A stretch of 64,000 nucleotides of DNA from Anthopleura xanthogrammica (GCA_964019055.1 OZ025220.1:4201478-4265477); one strand, 5' to 3'. Counted from the first letter of the stretch, positions 29,721-42,088 are shown. Notes: generated by a model not told the origin, from the letters alone. Numbers and translations: made by a program.

Positions 29721-32700
29721 CTTCATCTAATTCTTTTAGAAGAAAGGTGGTATTTCTCGTATATAAAAGTACATTGTACAAGTACTTGTAGCAGGGGATG
29801 TTCATAACATCCCAAAACCATGGGATTCCAATACAGCTGACTCCAGCATTTCCTGCATGACATCTTCGCCATTAATATGGACCGGCAGTTTAATTGTGGT
29901 TTCGGATGTAGATGCTGTTGGTCGACAGCAACATCCTTGCTCACAGCCATGTACAAAATGAACTGACAATTTCTTGGGAAAACCAAGAGGTGGTGTATGG
30001 TAACTTCCAGTTAACCACTTGAGAAGGTCCCTCAACTTTATATTACAATTACCTTGAATAAACAAGTAAATAGACATTAATAATTATTATGAGTACGCAT
30101 TTTTTAAGCTTGAACTTCTTGTAAAATTCTGTTCAGACCAAACTACAAATCCGTGAAGTTTTTTTCAAGTTTGACTTGCATTGTTGTTTGAACATTGACT
30201 TGCAAAAATGTACAATTATTTTGAACATGCTCAAAACACTTGTGCAATCCCCTTTCCATAATTCAAAAAGGGATTGAAGCTGAGTTGAAATATTAATCAA
30301 ATTAAGATATTAACCCCAAAACAAGAAGGATTGACCCATTATTAGTACAAATACAAACTTTGAGCTTGTATGGATAAATATTTACTGAGTGGCAAGCTTT
30401 TAAGAGTTGTAAAAAAATAAGAGAATGTATGGGGTTTGAAGACAGCATTACCAACTTGTCCCCAAAAACCATACATTCTCTCTAATGTTGATAATTTCTT
30501 TAAAGCCAGTACTTATCACTCAGTATTTATCCAAACATTCTGGAACTTGGTAAACGTTATATATGTAACACCTACTTCTTTCAAGGTTTTCAATGACGTC
30601 ACAGAAGAACTGGAAAGTAGTGAATTCTAAGTCCTTCTGTAGCTGTGATGAGCTGTACTGTACTTTCAGCTCATCTAAAAAATCATCAACAGTCATCTGA
30701 AATGAATGGATGGATTTTTCTTCATTGCATCTAGTAATCCACTACTGTTGAGTCCACTTTGGAGTTGGAGGAGTGAGGGCAAATATGGCGTCAACTGATA
30801 TTTCATGCATATAGATCTGTATATATAGGGGAAGAAAACAAATGTAACAATGTTAAGAATGCTTAGATTTACTTTATTTTTCTCTATTAGCCCCTTCATC
30901 AAGTAAACCCTGAATAACATATGGGCTAATTGTAAAGCTATAAAATGGTTAATACTTATTCAATACTTTGACAAACAATCATTGTGCTTCCCTATTTCAA
31001 TGTCTTCTTGATAATAAATATCAAACAAGTAAAACCACATGCAAGTGCTAAACTCTCACAAATTTACAGTACTTATTTTTTATTAGCTATATATATGAGA
31101 AAGGAACAAACAATAGCTACATATTTTTCAAATAGAGTTAATAACAATTTAGAATGCATTACATTACTTACTGTATGATTGCCTTGACAGATGTCACTGT
31201 TTCCTTTTGTGGAATAATTCTGTAGCCAATCATTCCAAGAATATCTAGTGTTGCCTCACTAGTGAGGGCCTCTTACTTCTTCATCTGTGTTTAGTTTGGA
31301 CAACTTTATAAAAATAAAACAGGCAACAACATATAATTAGAGATCCTAAATTGAATAAACATAAAACAAGCCTTCTGATTTTGGCACTTGGCAAGAATCA
31401 GAACAATAATAACATCCACAAAAATGGGTGTAGATTCAACTGCTTTAAAATAAAACTTGGGCCATCCTACTGTACTTCATTTGATTTTCATTGCCATTCT
31501 TGGCCATAATGTGGCACATTGTAACATTAGCCATGTGACCTTGCTTCACAAGCCCACTACTCAACAACTATGTTGCCATGGTATCAATCCTGACTGTGAT
31601 TCTGTCAAGTTGGTTATTTCTTGGATTGAAATGTTAACAGTCAGTTATATCCAATGACCAGTCAGATTATCAGGGTTGCGGTTGGTTACAATAGGGATTG
31701 CAGTATTTATACTTACTGAAAGCATGCATGCCGACAATCAGAATGCATGACAGAAAATCATGTTGCAACCAATCACAGTGCTGATAATCTGACCAACAGT
31801 ACATAAAACACGTAATTACCAGTCTACACCAGTGACTGATGAAATGTTATGGTACACTATTAACACTGATATGTCTATACATAAATACTGTAAGCAACAT
31901 CAAAGAAAGAAATCATTTCATTTCATTGTAATAAAGGTGATGATAATCACAAGCTTACATTATCAACAGCTGTTTTTAGTTCTGCATCCTTTACATCATC
32001 TGTGGATAGTTGCTTTCTAAGAATGGAGTTTGCCATTGGGGGTGCAAAGTTTGGAGCAGGACCACCCTGTAGGATAGACATTGACATAATCTCCCCACAA
32101 AGCTTAAATTCATTCTTGCTCAAAGCAACAGCTGAGGCAATTAGATAACCATCATCAAAGATCCTCATCGGTATCATTGTTAACAACTCTGCAAAAAAGC
32201 AAAGGCTCACATTTCATTTGTTGTGTCAATTCTGTGGAATATATTTAAAGTCAAAAGCAAAACGTTAATATCACTGGCGAAAACTACCACTCTGCAAATT
32301 AAAACAACCAGCCCCTTACCTGCAAACAGCTCCCTCTTTGGGCCACCATCATCCACAGATGGCTCGCCTACAAAAACAACTTTCAACATTGATGTTGGCT
32401 TGAATTTCATTTGCCACGCACTTTTGAAATCTTCCCACAAGAACTTCCTTCTGAGAGACACCCTTGTTAGTTCTATACTTGGCCACGCACCTTTGTAATT
32501 TCTTCCTTCCAAATCTTTTTCATTTCTGTGGGATCACAAACCTCAAGTGCTGAGGCTACATCTAGATCTTCTCCATCATTGATCAATTCACTTGGTTTCT
32601 CGCTTTCAACAAGCCAGGCAGAGCAAGTTTCAGCATGATACAGATAGGACATTGTTTATTTATTTCAGTTTATTTCAGTTTATTTACACTACATATACAA

Positions 32701-33057
32701 TATAATGTTACAATAGATAATATAATTAAGTAAAAAGATTATAGTTACAATCTTTGTAATCAGTTATTGAGTGAAAGTGTAGGGCAATTAAAGTAGCTCA
32801 GGCTTTCTAGTTAATCACCCTCCACAGCAAGTTAAATTAAATAATATAGCATCAGAAATAGAGTAAGAAAATTTTGAAAACACACAAAAAACAGGAAGTA
32901 ACAAGACAAATATATTAATAGATGGCAAAAAAGGGAAATAAATATATTAATATTCATAACTATCTGACATATATATAATGTATCAATATAAAATTAAGAT
33001 TAATGGAAACTGATTTATGAAAATATAAAATTTATACTGTATTTATGTATTTATCTA

Positions 33058-33462
33058 TTATTGTAAAAATAATAGATGTTTTTTATAACTGTTTTTAAAT
33101 GATGGAAATGAAAGGGACTTAAAACTTTCAGGAATTTGTTCCCATATTTTGGTTGCTGAATATTTAAATGAAAATTTTCCATAATTGGTTCTTATTTTAG
33201 GCACGTAGAAATTAGATTTTGCAGCATACCTTGTATTATACTGATGTACTAGTGAAACTGGTTTGAGAAAGTCAAGAAATATATGAGGCAATACTTCATT
33301 TTTATGAGCTATTTTGTGAGTTAATTCTGAAGTTTTCAATTTAAAGATGTTTTGAAATTTCAAGATGTCTAGTAGTTTATAGTAAGGATCTGCATTCTCT
33401 CGATTATGCGCACAAAACATGGCTCTAAAGCATTTATTTTGTTTAGCTATAATTTTAGTTAA
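33058..33462 (-). CDS. LINE RT C-terminal part beyond the insertion
   Basis: Starts at the left TTAA (33459-33462) with TKIIAKQNKCFRAMF and continues through YYKLLDILKFQNIFKL, HQYNTRYAAKSN and ATKIWEQIPESFKSL, ending at 33058. It rejoins in frame to the reading at 39591 when one TTAA and the transposon are removed, so the insertion explains the split. Confidence 0.85.
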   Translation of the reverse strand, partial: LTKIIAKQNKCFRAMFCAHNRENADPYYKLLDILKFQNIFKLKTSELTHKIAHKNEVLPHIFLDFLKPVSLVHQYNTRYAAKSNFYVPKIRTNYGKFSFKYSATKIWEQIPESFKSLSFPSFKNSYKKHLLFLQ

Positions 33463-34292
33463 GGTATCAGGGTACCCCTAGCGACCGGTGTTCATTCAAC
33501 TCAATATAACGCTAAACCATTTCAGCAAACCCCCAATAAAGTATACATTTTCTGAAAGCTGAATAAATGTAGAAGCTGTTCACTTCTTTATTTTTGTAAA
33601 ATAAATTTATCCTTTTGAGTTAGAGCGAATTATCCAAATTTTCACATGGGTCTCTTCGCGAAGTTCGATGACAGCCGGTATTCATCGGAAACCAATGCTT
33701 ATTATCTTTCTGAGATCCTGAGATATCACTTGTCAAAAGTGTGTCTCCGATTTTTGATTAATTGCCCCGTTGCGTTTTTATACGCGCCTAAAATTGTAAC
33801 ACTGCTAAATTAGGTGTATCCGATACAAAATCTACAATAACTTTTAAGAAAACTAAGATATCAAAAATCGGAGACACACTTTTGAAGAAAAACTATCTGA
33901 CATGACTTTCGCAAAATTTCAGGAAAATCGGTCAAATTCCCTTTGACAACGAACTAAAAACGTAAGGGTAACTAAACACAATTTCACTTTCGAGAAAAAC
34001 GCAAAATTGTTTTTGAAGCTCAGAAGCACATTTGTTGACACAAGGGGATTAAAACACCATATTATCTTGCCCGATGACAGATGAAGCAACGAGAAACCAA
34101 GATCGTGTTACCTTTTCCCGCATATATTATATATGTAGTAAGATTTGGCGGGAAGTCCAGGCAATTTGACCCCAGTTGAACTTCGGTTGTTTTAGACAAG
34201 TACTACTTATGGAGCCATTCGTCCCTCGTGTCTAGGTTCCAACCCGTTTTACTTCACTGGAGTTCTCCCTTTGGCCTTTTGCTTAGTTTAAT

Positions 34293-35124
34293 ATGCCTAA
34301 ATCACAAGAGAAACGAGCAAGGAAAACAAATTCTCGAGGTGCACAAGCGCCTCTTGATCCTGCTCCAACAACAGTGACTACGGGAGAAAGTCAAGCAAGT
34401 CAAGCAAGAGATCCTTGCGAAGAAATACTCGGTGAAATGAGAGCAGCAGGGTATGAAATTCTTTGTACTTACTACTGATTTTTGCATATATATAGATACA
34501 TATACTTGTTATTATAAAATTGAAATTTATGCTGTTTTTTTTAAGCTTTGATGGGACACATTTCGTCGACCATTTAGAATTGAGTGTGCTCAATCAGCTT
34601 CGACGAGGTAGACCAGCAAGAAGAAACCGGTACATACACTATTGTAACTGGGCACATGCATTAATGGTAAATTTCTGTAATCACAGTATATATATATCAG
34701 TGTGTGTGTGTGCTACTTTGTGTATAAAACGTTGATTCTTATTTAGTTTATTGAACATGGAATAACGAAGCTTTTTATATATTTCCATTATCAGAGAAAC
34801 GAAATCGGGCCACACGTAGCCGAGTTTGCGTTTCCACCATCGGTACTTCGATATATTCGCCATATAGTACCAGGGGATGTCAAAGGAGAAATAAGACAAG
34901 TAAGTGAATTCAAAGATGTTATTTACGGAAAACATATATTACACCCCCCATGCCAAGCTATGAAATTGGAGATGTAAATAAAATTATGATGATGATTATA
35001 CTACGCATAAAAGTTTGGGTAATTTTTAATGACACTAGATAAATACTATCTCTGATTTTTACAGCATGCTTTCAACGTTTCAATCGTCGAATTTTGTACA
35101 GCGATGGAATTGCCAACACTTTAG
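34293..35124 (+). CDS. Small four-exon accessory gene of the TTAA transposon
   Basis: Exons 34293-34450, 34546-34666, 34795-34899 and 35065-35124 all have GT-AG borders (GG/GTATGA, TTTAAG/C, ATG/GTAAAT, ATCAG/AGA, CAA/GTAAGT, TACAG/CAT) and join into one 147-aa frame. The N-terminus is basic and polar (MPKSQEKRARKTNSRG). The rest looks helical, with FVDHLELSVLNQLRRGRPAR, RNEIGPHVAEFAFPPSV and LRYIRHIVPGDVKGEIRQ, ending at MELPTL. I do not recognise the family. The Arg-rich stretch RRGRPARRNR may bind DNA. Its place inside the element, 3' end facing the transposase, suggests an element-encoded cofactor. Confidence 0.6.
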
Positions 35125-35979
35125 ATGATAACTTATTTGGTGGCTAAACGTCTCATATTGCCGGCACAAAAAAACCTGACTAGTAAAAAAAGCACTCGCG
35201 GCTTTATCAGATGCTTGTCACTGTGTTCTCTTACGAAAATTACTGCGATTCTCAATATTCTACGAACTCAGACATTTCAACGGCTGGTTGTGAATTTGGT
35301 TTTTCGCAGCAGTCAATCAAAACTAATCAGTCGGTACCTTTTATATTTCTGACTGGTGACAGTGAAAAACCAAATTCGAACGGGCAACTCGCAACCACCA
35401 AGTTTGCAGAATATTGTGAATCGCAGTAATACGTATGAACATAGCCATGTGTAATGATCAATGTGCATGAGCTCGAAATTCTAGCACAAAGCATTGTGGG
35501 AAAATGGATTGTTGAAAATGGGAATTTCCTTTTTTTTATGGTAAAGAAAAAATTATTACTAATATTGAAATATTGGAACTGGAACATTGATTTTCTCAAT
35601 AACTATTTTATCACTGAATTTTCAAATATAAATATAAATATGGTTTATAGCTAAATATAACTGTAACACAGCTTGCAATTCCAACAATGTCATAAATAAA
35701 AAATAAATGAATGAATAAAGAACTTCATGTATAAATATATTGAAGATGAATATTATCTGTCCATTATCATTCAGTAATGAAAAGATGTAATATATAGCAT
35801 AAGTATAATTTTAGACTTGAATATAGAGCGACCAGTGATTACGAGACGACAACTGGTCGATCAGATCTGCCAAATGTATTTGCCAACGTTTCCAAAGCGG
35901 AAGTACTACCCCCATTTATTTTTAATTTCTCTGAAATTCAAGTCTAAAATTATTCACCATAGGATTACTAACTAGGATT

Positions 35980-36215
35980 ACTTATTTCTTTTCCTTTGTT
36001 TTCTTTTTGTTTCCATCAGCATTCTTTTTCTCTTTTGCTTTCTCAGTGGCATTCTTCTTCTTCTCTTTTGCTTTCTCAGTGGCATTCTTCTTTCTCTGTT
36101 TTGCTTTCTCAGTGGCATTCTTCTTCTTCTCTTTTGCTTTCTCAGTGGCATTCTTCTTCTTCTCTTTTGCTTTCTCAGTGGCATTCTTCTTCTTCTTCTC
36201 TTTTGCTTTATCAGT
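35980..36215 (-). repeat. 33-bp repeat encoding Lys-rich units
   Basis: About six units of a TTCTTCTTCTCTTTTGCTTT-containing repeat. In one minus frame they encode KEKKKNATEKA. The array lies directly 3' of the transposase stop at 36211 and partly overlaps it; a frame change there would give the transposase a basic tail. Confidence 0.85.
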
Positions 36216-39200
36216 GGCATTCTTCTTCCTCTGTTTTGCCTTCTTTCCAGATTCTGCACCTTTTGCCTTTCTTTTTTGTTTTTTTGTTTCCGCCATGAAA
36301 TTCATGTGATTTGTACATCACTCCTTCTTGGTGGACAAAAGCATCTTGCTTTTTTGCCTTTTGTTTCTTCTTTTGTTTCCGCCTTTGCTTCACTCCAACT
36401 GAACTTCGGTAAGAAGCTTGGTATAGCCTATCGGAATCAATTTTCTGCCAGGCACTTTTCATCTCTGAGCAAACTTCAATGTTCATTCTAGCTGTAACAT
36501 CACTATAGGTGGCGTAATATCCCCGGTTAAACTGCAACACACCAAGGCTTATGGCAATATTAACTTCCTGGGGAGAAGTGTATGCTTCTTTGGGAGCCAT
36601 ACTCCAAATAACATGGTGAAGAGATTCATTGGCATTTTGAGTGTAACATTTCTCACACCCAACTAAGAATGCCTCATCTCCCAAACGATCAAAGAGGGGC
36701 TGGATTACCTCTACTACAGCATCAGGCAAGGGGTCCTTGATGGGAACATGCAGATTACTACCACTGGCCTTATCTCTTTGATAGCTGCACCAAGAAGAAG
36801 AACCTTTAGGGCAGTCCTCATGCTTGGGGTCATCAACAGTACTGCTGTAGTGCTTGACGATTGCCATGGTGGCTTTAGACATTGCCTTTGCATCATTGGC
36901 ATTGTCTCGCAGTGCCCTTCCATAGAAATTTTGGATGGTGTCTACCCTGGCAAGTGTCAACCGTCCATGACCACTGATCCCTAGACCATCTGACAATTTC
37001 CTACCTGGAAAAAAGATCAAGCATCACACAAGTCAGGCATTTCAAACCAAAAACTGTATATAGCACAAAGGAATATAATAGGAAAGACAGCTGGTAATAA
37101 TAGAAAGCATAAAATATGGAGGCTAAGATCACAAACATTTCTTGGTAATTAATTGATATGTAATTGAGATTATCAGAATTGCTAAGAAGTGACAATGTAT
37201 AGCACTGTAAAGAGATTTCAGATAACTGAAACTTTCTTGATGCCATTTTAGTAACCATTACAAATTTATGTCAATGTCTCAGCACAACATTTGCACCATG
37301 GTTTCAACAAAGGCAGAAGTTGCAAAAACAATGCTTTGAGTTCATCAATAATCTGATTTTTTTTTTTTTTTTGCTTTGAGTAAACCTTACCTTTATATGC
37401 CTTTAGTATTGCTCTCAAGCCTGTACCCATACGCTTAGTAACATGTGCAATGCATTCTTCTTTAGGTATATACACACTTGGACCATATGGATTTGCCTGA
37501 CATACTGCTGAATAAGCCTTACTGTCACCATCTCCTACAAAGGGAATGTAGCGAAGCCCTCTCAAGGCCACAGATCGTTGGTATAGTATTTTAGCACCCT
37601 CAGCTTCCATTGCCTGAAAAGATAAAAGTGAAGGCCATATTTATGAGTTCATATATTATAAGCAATTGGAAATTTCCCACAACTGCTTTTTTTCCAAATT
37701 GTTATTACAAATAGAGTCATATCATTAATGTTGTCCACCAAAAAAAACATTTAGACCATGCTAATCATTGTATTTAGAGTAGAGTTCATAACTCTGTTCA
37801 TTGTTACTCATTATAGAGTTTGAAACCAGAATTTATGTCGTTTAAAACAAACAAATAAACAAATCATCATGTGATACTTCTTTTGGTCGTTAGTCCTTTT
37901 TTCACATGACAACCTTTCTGACCATGACATTAATTTAAATATTTGTTTTCATTGCCTTTACAAATACAGTATGCACTGTACAGACATCTGATAATAAAGC
38001 TATGATAACTAGCGGTAAGCTAGTGTGGGCTGCGTCGGTGTTTCTAATGAAACAATTGTGATAAAAAGTTAAATTTTACACCGTAAAAAATAAGAGAGAT
38101 CACTTACTGACGTTTCGGACGCTAGTCCTTCATCGGAGTTTTTTATTATCACAACTGATAATAAAGCCTTCAGTTCTATTGTTTCTAAACTAGATCTTAT
38201 AATTATAATCAGGTGTATACTCAAAGATTTATTTTGATACTTACGGCTGAGCTCCCTTCGTGATTCAGGTAGCATTGTGTCTCGTGTAAAGTAAACCATT
38301 CGAGGAAATCTGCTCTGTTGACTTCTCCGTTTGTCCGTCGATTCTCCATCTTTGAACATTCAGAGCAATGTCTGCTTATGTGTACGACGTCGACAACTTT
38401 TCCTGTATCGATTGATATTACAGCTACAACGGCATCGGTTGCGGACCATCCTTGAGCACTCCAAGAGAAGTCTATTGTGATTCCAGCATCCACAACTTTG
38501 TCCTTCAATTCGTCCTTCTGACATTGAAGTTCGCCTACCAGCAGTTTTCTCTCCTTTAATTCAAGAGCAGCATTATTCAGTTCATCCTCTAGAACTGACT
38601 TCGCATCTTCTGCGATTTTGTTTGTAGTTTCTGTCCAGTACTTCTGGTTGACTGGTTTCAAACCAATGAAACTACATAGTTTATTTCCAGCCGCATGTCC
38701 TTTGCCGATTGCCCTCATGCCGAGAGCAAAAGCTTTGTTTATTTCAAATCCTTTACTTTTGTCCGACGTATTGAACTCTTTATTTACAAACCGTGAAGAG
38801 CACTCGCTGTTTTCACACTTTATGATCCAAGTCGAACCCAAGCCTTGCCTTTTAGTAACATTCTCGAGAAGTTCTAAATCTCCATCACAAAAACGACAAC
38901 ATGCGGATTGCTGAAGACGAGACTGTAACTCTTCCGTCTGAATAATGGTTCTTCCAGCAACTCTCTCCCAAGATTCAGAATCAGAATTGGTTTGGTTTAG
39001 CGAATCTTCATTTCTTTGAAATTCTATTTTTTGGTGACTTGCACTGGTTGGCACTTCTGTGTCCTTATCTTCCTTCAAGAAAGTTTCTTCTTGGTTATAA
39101 TACGAACCCAAGTCACTTTGTGCTAACAACGACAACTTATCTTTGTCGATTGTCTGACCTTTAATTCTTCTTGACTTCTGGCCCTTGGATAAGAATGGAT

Positions 39201-39228
39201 TTGCAGGCTTTCGCTTTTGAGCTGACAT
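36211..39228 (-). CDS. Mutator-like (Kolobok-type) transposase, three exons, intact
   Basis: Exons 39228-38245, 37613-37391 and 37004-36211 have consensus borders (GCC/GTAAGT, CAG/GCA, AAAG/GTAAGG, CCAG/GTA) and give an uninterrupted 666-aa frame. The N-terminus is basic (MSAQKRKPANPFLSKGQKSR). A zinc-binding patch, CCRFCDGDLEL and CENSECSSRF, comes next. The domain core has FALGMRAIGKGHAAGNKLC, TIDFSWSAQGW (candidate first Asp), YIPFVGDGDSKAYSAV (second Asp), ISGHGRLTLARVDTIQ and NESLHHVIWSMAPKE (candidate Glu). This is the Mutator-like domain common in cnidarian transposases. Intron 1 holds a captured transposase fragment and a hairpin element. Confidence 0.82.
37720..37860. pseudogene. Captured DDE_Tnp_4 fragment
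   Basis: ATCATTAATGTTGTCCACCA through GAGTTTGAAACCAGAATTT matches 8519-8690, the 3' end of the DDE_Tnp_4 pseudogene, with internal deletions. It lies in intron 1 of the Mutator-like transposase and is likely a remnant of a deletion derivative of that other family. Confidence 0.75.
38003..38160. mobile_element. Hairpin element with hammerhead-like motif, copy 2
   Basis: Shares about 135 bp with 27742-27876, including the minus-strand CCGATGA, GGAC/GTCC stem and GAAACGTC. The flanking arms (CAATTGTGATAA near 38053 and TTATCACAACTG near 38145) again form an inverted pair, but their sequence differs from copy 1, so the arms come from the local site. Confidence 0.65.
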
Positions 39229-39590
39229 ACTTCTCGATCATAATGAAGCGACTAGAAAATTATAACTAAACATCACTCCATACCTAGGTACTCATCGAAA
39301 ACTTCGCACGTTTATTCGACTGATCGTGCCTCGTGTAGTAAATATGTCTAATATCGTCATAGCAACGTGAGGTAAGAGCGACGTGACGACAGCTCATTGA
39401 CAAGTGGTGTCAACAGATAATTAAAGAGGATTAAGAGCCAAAAAATGTTTTTCGATTATTACTTGCTAGAAAAATCCGGAATTGAAATTTTTTTTGTTGT
39501 AAATCATAGCTTATTATGTATTTTATCAGAATATGAAAAAATGTAAAAATCGATCTCTGTGAGCGATTTTGAGGTACCCTGATACCTTAA

Positions 39591-40580
39591 ACTAGTTTTA
39601 TATGTATTACCCCAACTCATCACCCCATATATCAAGTAAGGATAAATTAATGCATTATAAATTTTATTTCAGTGTAGAGATATTGAGATAATACCTAAGC
39701 TTATATATTATTCCCAAGTTTTTAGCTAATTTATTGTTAACATGCCTGATTTGAGTCTTCCAGTTAAGATTATCATCAAGAAATACACCTAGATACTTAA
39801 GTTCTCTAACACAATCAATATTAGGGATATGAATTTTTACTTTCTTTTTAGCAGAAGAAATTACCATATAGTTGGTTTCCTTCATATTAACAGATAATTT
39901 GTTTATAACGCAATATTCAAAGACTAGTTTCAGCTCCTCCTTTATTTTTCTCTCTAGGTCAATTGGGTTATCATCAGTAAGAAATATATTAGTATCATCA
40001 GCAAAGATTCTGAAGGACAACAATTTTGAGGAATTTGGGAGGTCATTTAGATATAATAGAAATAGTAGAGGCCCCAGTGTAGACCCGTGCGGGACTCCAC
40101 ATTTAATAGTTTTCATATCTGATATTGTATCATCAAGCTTCACATATTGTGTTCGATTATCAAGATAACTAGTAAACCAATTTAAAGCAAGGCCACAAAT
40201 GCCATACGAGTGTTGTTTAATTAACAAGATTTTATGGTTAACAGTGTCAAACGCTTTTTTAAAATCTAAAAATAAACCACATGTAATTTTTCAAGTATTG
40301 CCTGCTCCGTAGAATAACCTTTTCTAAAACCAAACTGGTACTTAAATAGAATATTATGTTTACAAAGATAGTTAATTAATTGATCATAAACAATTCTCTC
40401 AAATACTTTACAGAAGGGTGATTGACTTGCTATTGGTCTGTAATTACTAGGGTCAGTAGGTGAGCCACTTTTGAATATAGGAGTGACTTTAGAAATTTTA
40501 AAAATATTAGGTACAGTTCCTGAAGAAATAGACATATTATAAATACGGGTAAAGATCTCAGAGAGGGGCTCACTGGCCAA
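39591..40580 (-). CDS. LINE reverse transcriptase, upstream part
   Basis: Two frames (40580-40266 and 40227-39664) show FKISKVTPIFKSG, NYRPIASQSPFCKVFE and FGFRKGYSTEQAIL (RT 1-2), GVPHGSTLGPLLFLLYLND (motif B) and FADDTNIF (motif C), then LKYLGVFLDD. Frameshifts lie near 40270 and 39660. After 39660 the reading IYNALIYPYLIYGV and WGNTYKTSL continues to the TTAA at 39587-39590, where the DNA transposon starts. Confidence 0.85.
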
Positions 40581-40624
40581 CTTGATAAGCTTAATAGGGA
40601 CATCAGCAGATGCCTTTTTTTCAT

Positions 40625-42088
40625 TTAAAGAAGAAAAATGATCATCATTGTAGGATCATCATTGCTTTCTTCGAGCGAACCTGCAAGATCAGGCCCAATA
40701 TTGACAAAGTAATTATTAAACTGGTTTGCCATATCTTGTTTGCTTGTATAAACTATATCATTAATTATCAATTTTGCTGGAGATAACGAGGCTTTAGTTT
40801 TCCTTTTGATTAATGTACCTATTAGTCTCCATGTCGTCTTCATATTATACTGACAATTCTGAAAATATTTGGTATAATAATCTTGTTTAGCTATATTTTT
40901 TAATTTGGTCAGTAAATTATTATGTTTATATTTTGTCTTCTTAGCTTGGTCTTTGCTTAAAAAGTGTGTATAATACGTTCTTTGTTTATGTTTAATTGAT
41001 TTTAACAAGCAGTTAGTTAACCAAGGTTTGTCCAATTGCCTAAGTTTTGCATTAGATGCTGTTCTAGTGGGAGCATGTTTATTAGTTATAACTTTTATCT
41101 TATCTAAAATTTCTATAGACATGTCATTCAAATTTATATTTTTATTGAAAACTTCATCCCAATTATAGTTATTAATTTCCTCAATATATTTCTCTTTATC
41201 AAATTTAGAATAATCACGGTAAGACATTTGTCTTTTATGAGTTTTTGGAAATATTTCAGCAACACAGAATACAGGAAGATGGTCCGAAATATCCATACAT
41301 GCAATACCTGAGGTTATTGACTGGGAAACAACATTTGTATAGATGTGGTCAATCAGGGTGGCAGTGTGGTCAATGATTCTTGTTGGTTTGGTAATAATAG
41401 GCATTAGGTTTTGTAAGTATAACATATCTAAATATTCTTCAGTCTGAATATGAGAGTTATATTTAAAGAAATCAATATTCATATCTCCTAGAATAGAGAC
41501 ATTTTTCCTAGACTGATTAAGTGATTTTAAGATATCTTCTAGTTCACTAGTAAATGAACTTAAATTAGCTGTTGGATGACGATATATACATCCAATTATT
41601 GTATTATTTTTATTGTTACCAGACTCAATTTCAATCCAGCATGACTCAGTTTGAGCTAAATTGAACTTTAAGTCATTTCTAGCAAAAGCTTGTAATTTCT
41701 TAGAAACATATATTCCTGCTCCACCAGCCATGGTGGCAGAATTAAAATGAAATAGATTATAGTCAGGTAAATCAATATTAATAACAGTTTGATCATTGAG
41801 TTTTGTTTCAGTTAATGCCAATATTCCAGGCCTAATATGGAAACAGTCTAACAGATTATTCAAGCGATCAAAATTCCTAGGTAGACTTCTGACATTACAA
41901 TGTAACATAAATATAGATTTAGATCTACTACTATCAAGTAAATTATTGATTTTATCTAAATCATAATAATTAGATGATGGAGTTATTAGTAAATTGTCAG
42001 GATCTGATTCATCATACTTACCTGGATTGTTAACTATTTGGTATAAGTCAGCATCATTGTTTACAGATCTTTCATCCATTTGTTCCAA
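40625..42088 (-). CDS. LINE APE endonuclease and RT N-terminus
   Basis: Endonuclease motifs are in order: MLHCNVRSLPRNFD, ALTETKLND, GGAGIYVSK, GDMNIDFFK, LIDHIYTN and ISDHLPVF, the Asn, Glu, Asp and His positions of APE-type nucleases. The linker reaches MKTTWRLIGTLIKRKTKASL, conserved ahead of RT in CR1/L2-like LINEs. The frame ends at 40625 in an ATCATCATTG-type repeat, suggesting a small indel; RT continues at 40580. It nicks target DNA for target-primed reverse transcription. Confidence 0.88.
   Translation of the reverse strand: MEQMDERSVNNDADLYQIVNNPGKYDESDPDNLLITPSSNYYDLDKINNLLDSSRSKSIFMLHCNVRSLPRNFDRLNNLLDCFHIRPGILALTETKLNDQTVINIDLPDYNLFHFNSATMAGGAGIYVSKKLQAFARNDLKFNLAQTESCWIEIESGNNKNNTIIGCIYRHPTANLSSFTSELEDILKSLNQSRKNVSILGDMNIDFFKYNSHIQTEEYLDMLYLQNLMPIITKPTRIIDHTATLIDHIYTNVVSQSITSGIACMDISDHLPVFCVAEIFPKTHKRQMSYRDYSKFDKEKYIEEINNYNWDEVFNKNINLNDMSIEILDKIKVITNKHAPTRTASNAKLRQLDKPWLTNCLLKSIKHKQRTYYTHFLSKDQAKKTKYKHNNLLTKLKNIAKQDYYTKYFQNCQYNMKTTWRLIGTLIKRKTKASLSPAKLIINDIVYTSKQDMANQFNNYFVNIGPDLAGSLEESNDDPTMMIIFLL

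Larger units (their letters stand above)
33463..39586. mobile_element. Autonomous TTAA transposon (Kolobok/Mutator-like)
   Basis: Termini are GGTATCAGGGTACC at 33463-33476 and its perfect complement GGTACCCTGATACC at 39573-39586. TTAA duplications stand at 33459-33462 and 39587-39590. The 6124-bp element encodes an intact three-exon transposase on minus and a small four-exon gene on plus, convergently arranged. TTAA target choice with a Mutator-like transposase domain fits the Kolobok superfamily, which is recalled knowledge not checked here. It interrupts a LINE ORF. Confidence 0.88.

Noticed and set aside
35996..36309. Two plus-strand ORFs rich in Ser/Phe
   Set aside because: They are complements of the Lys-rich repeat and have no signal or domain.
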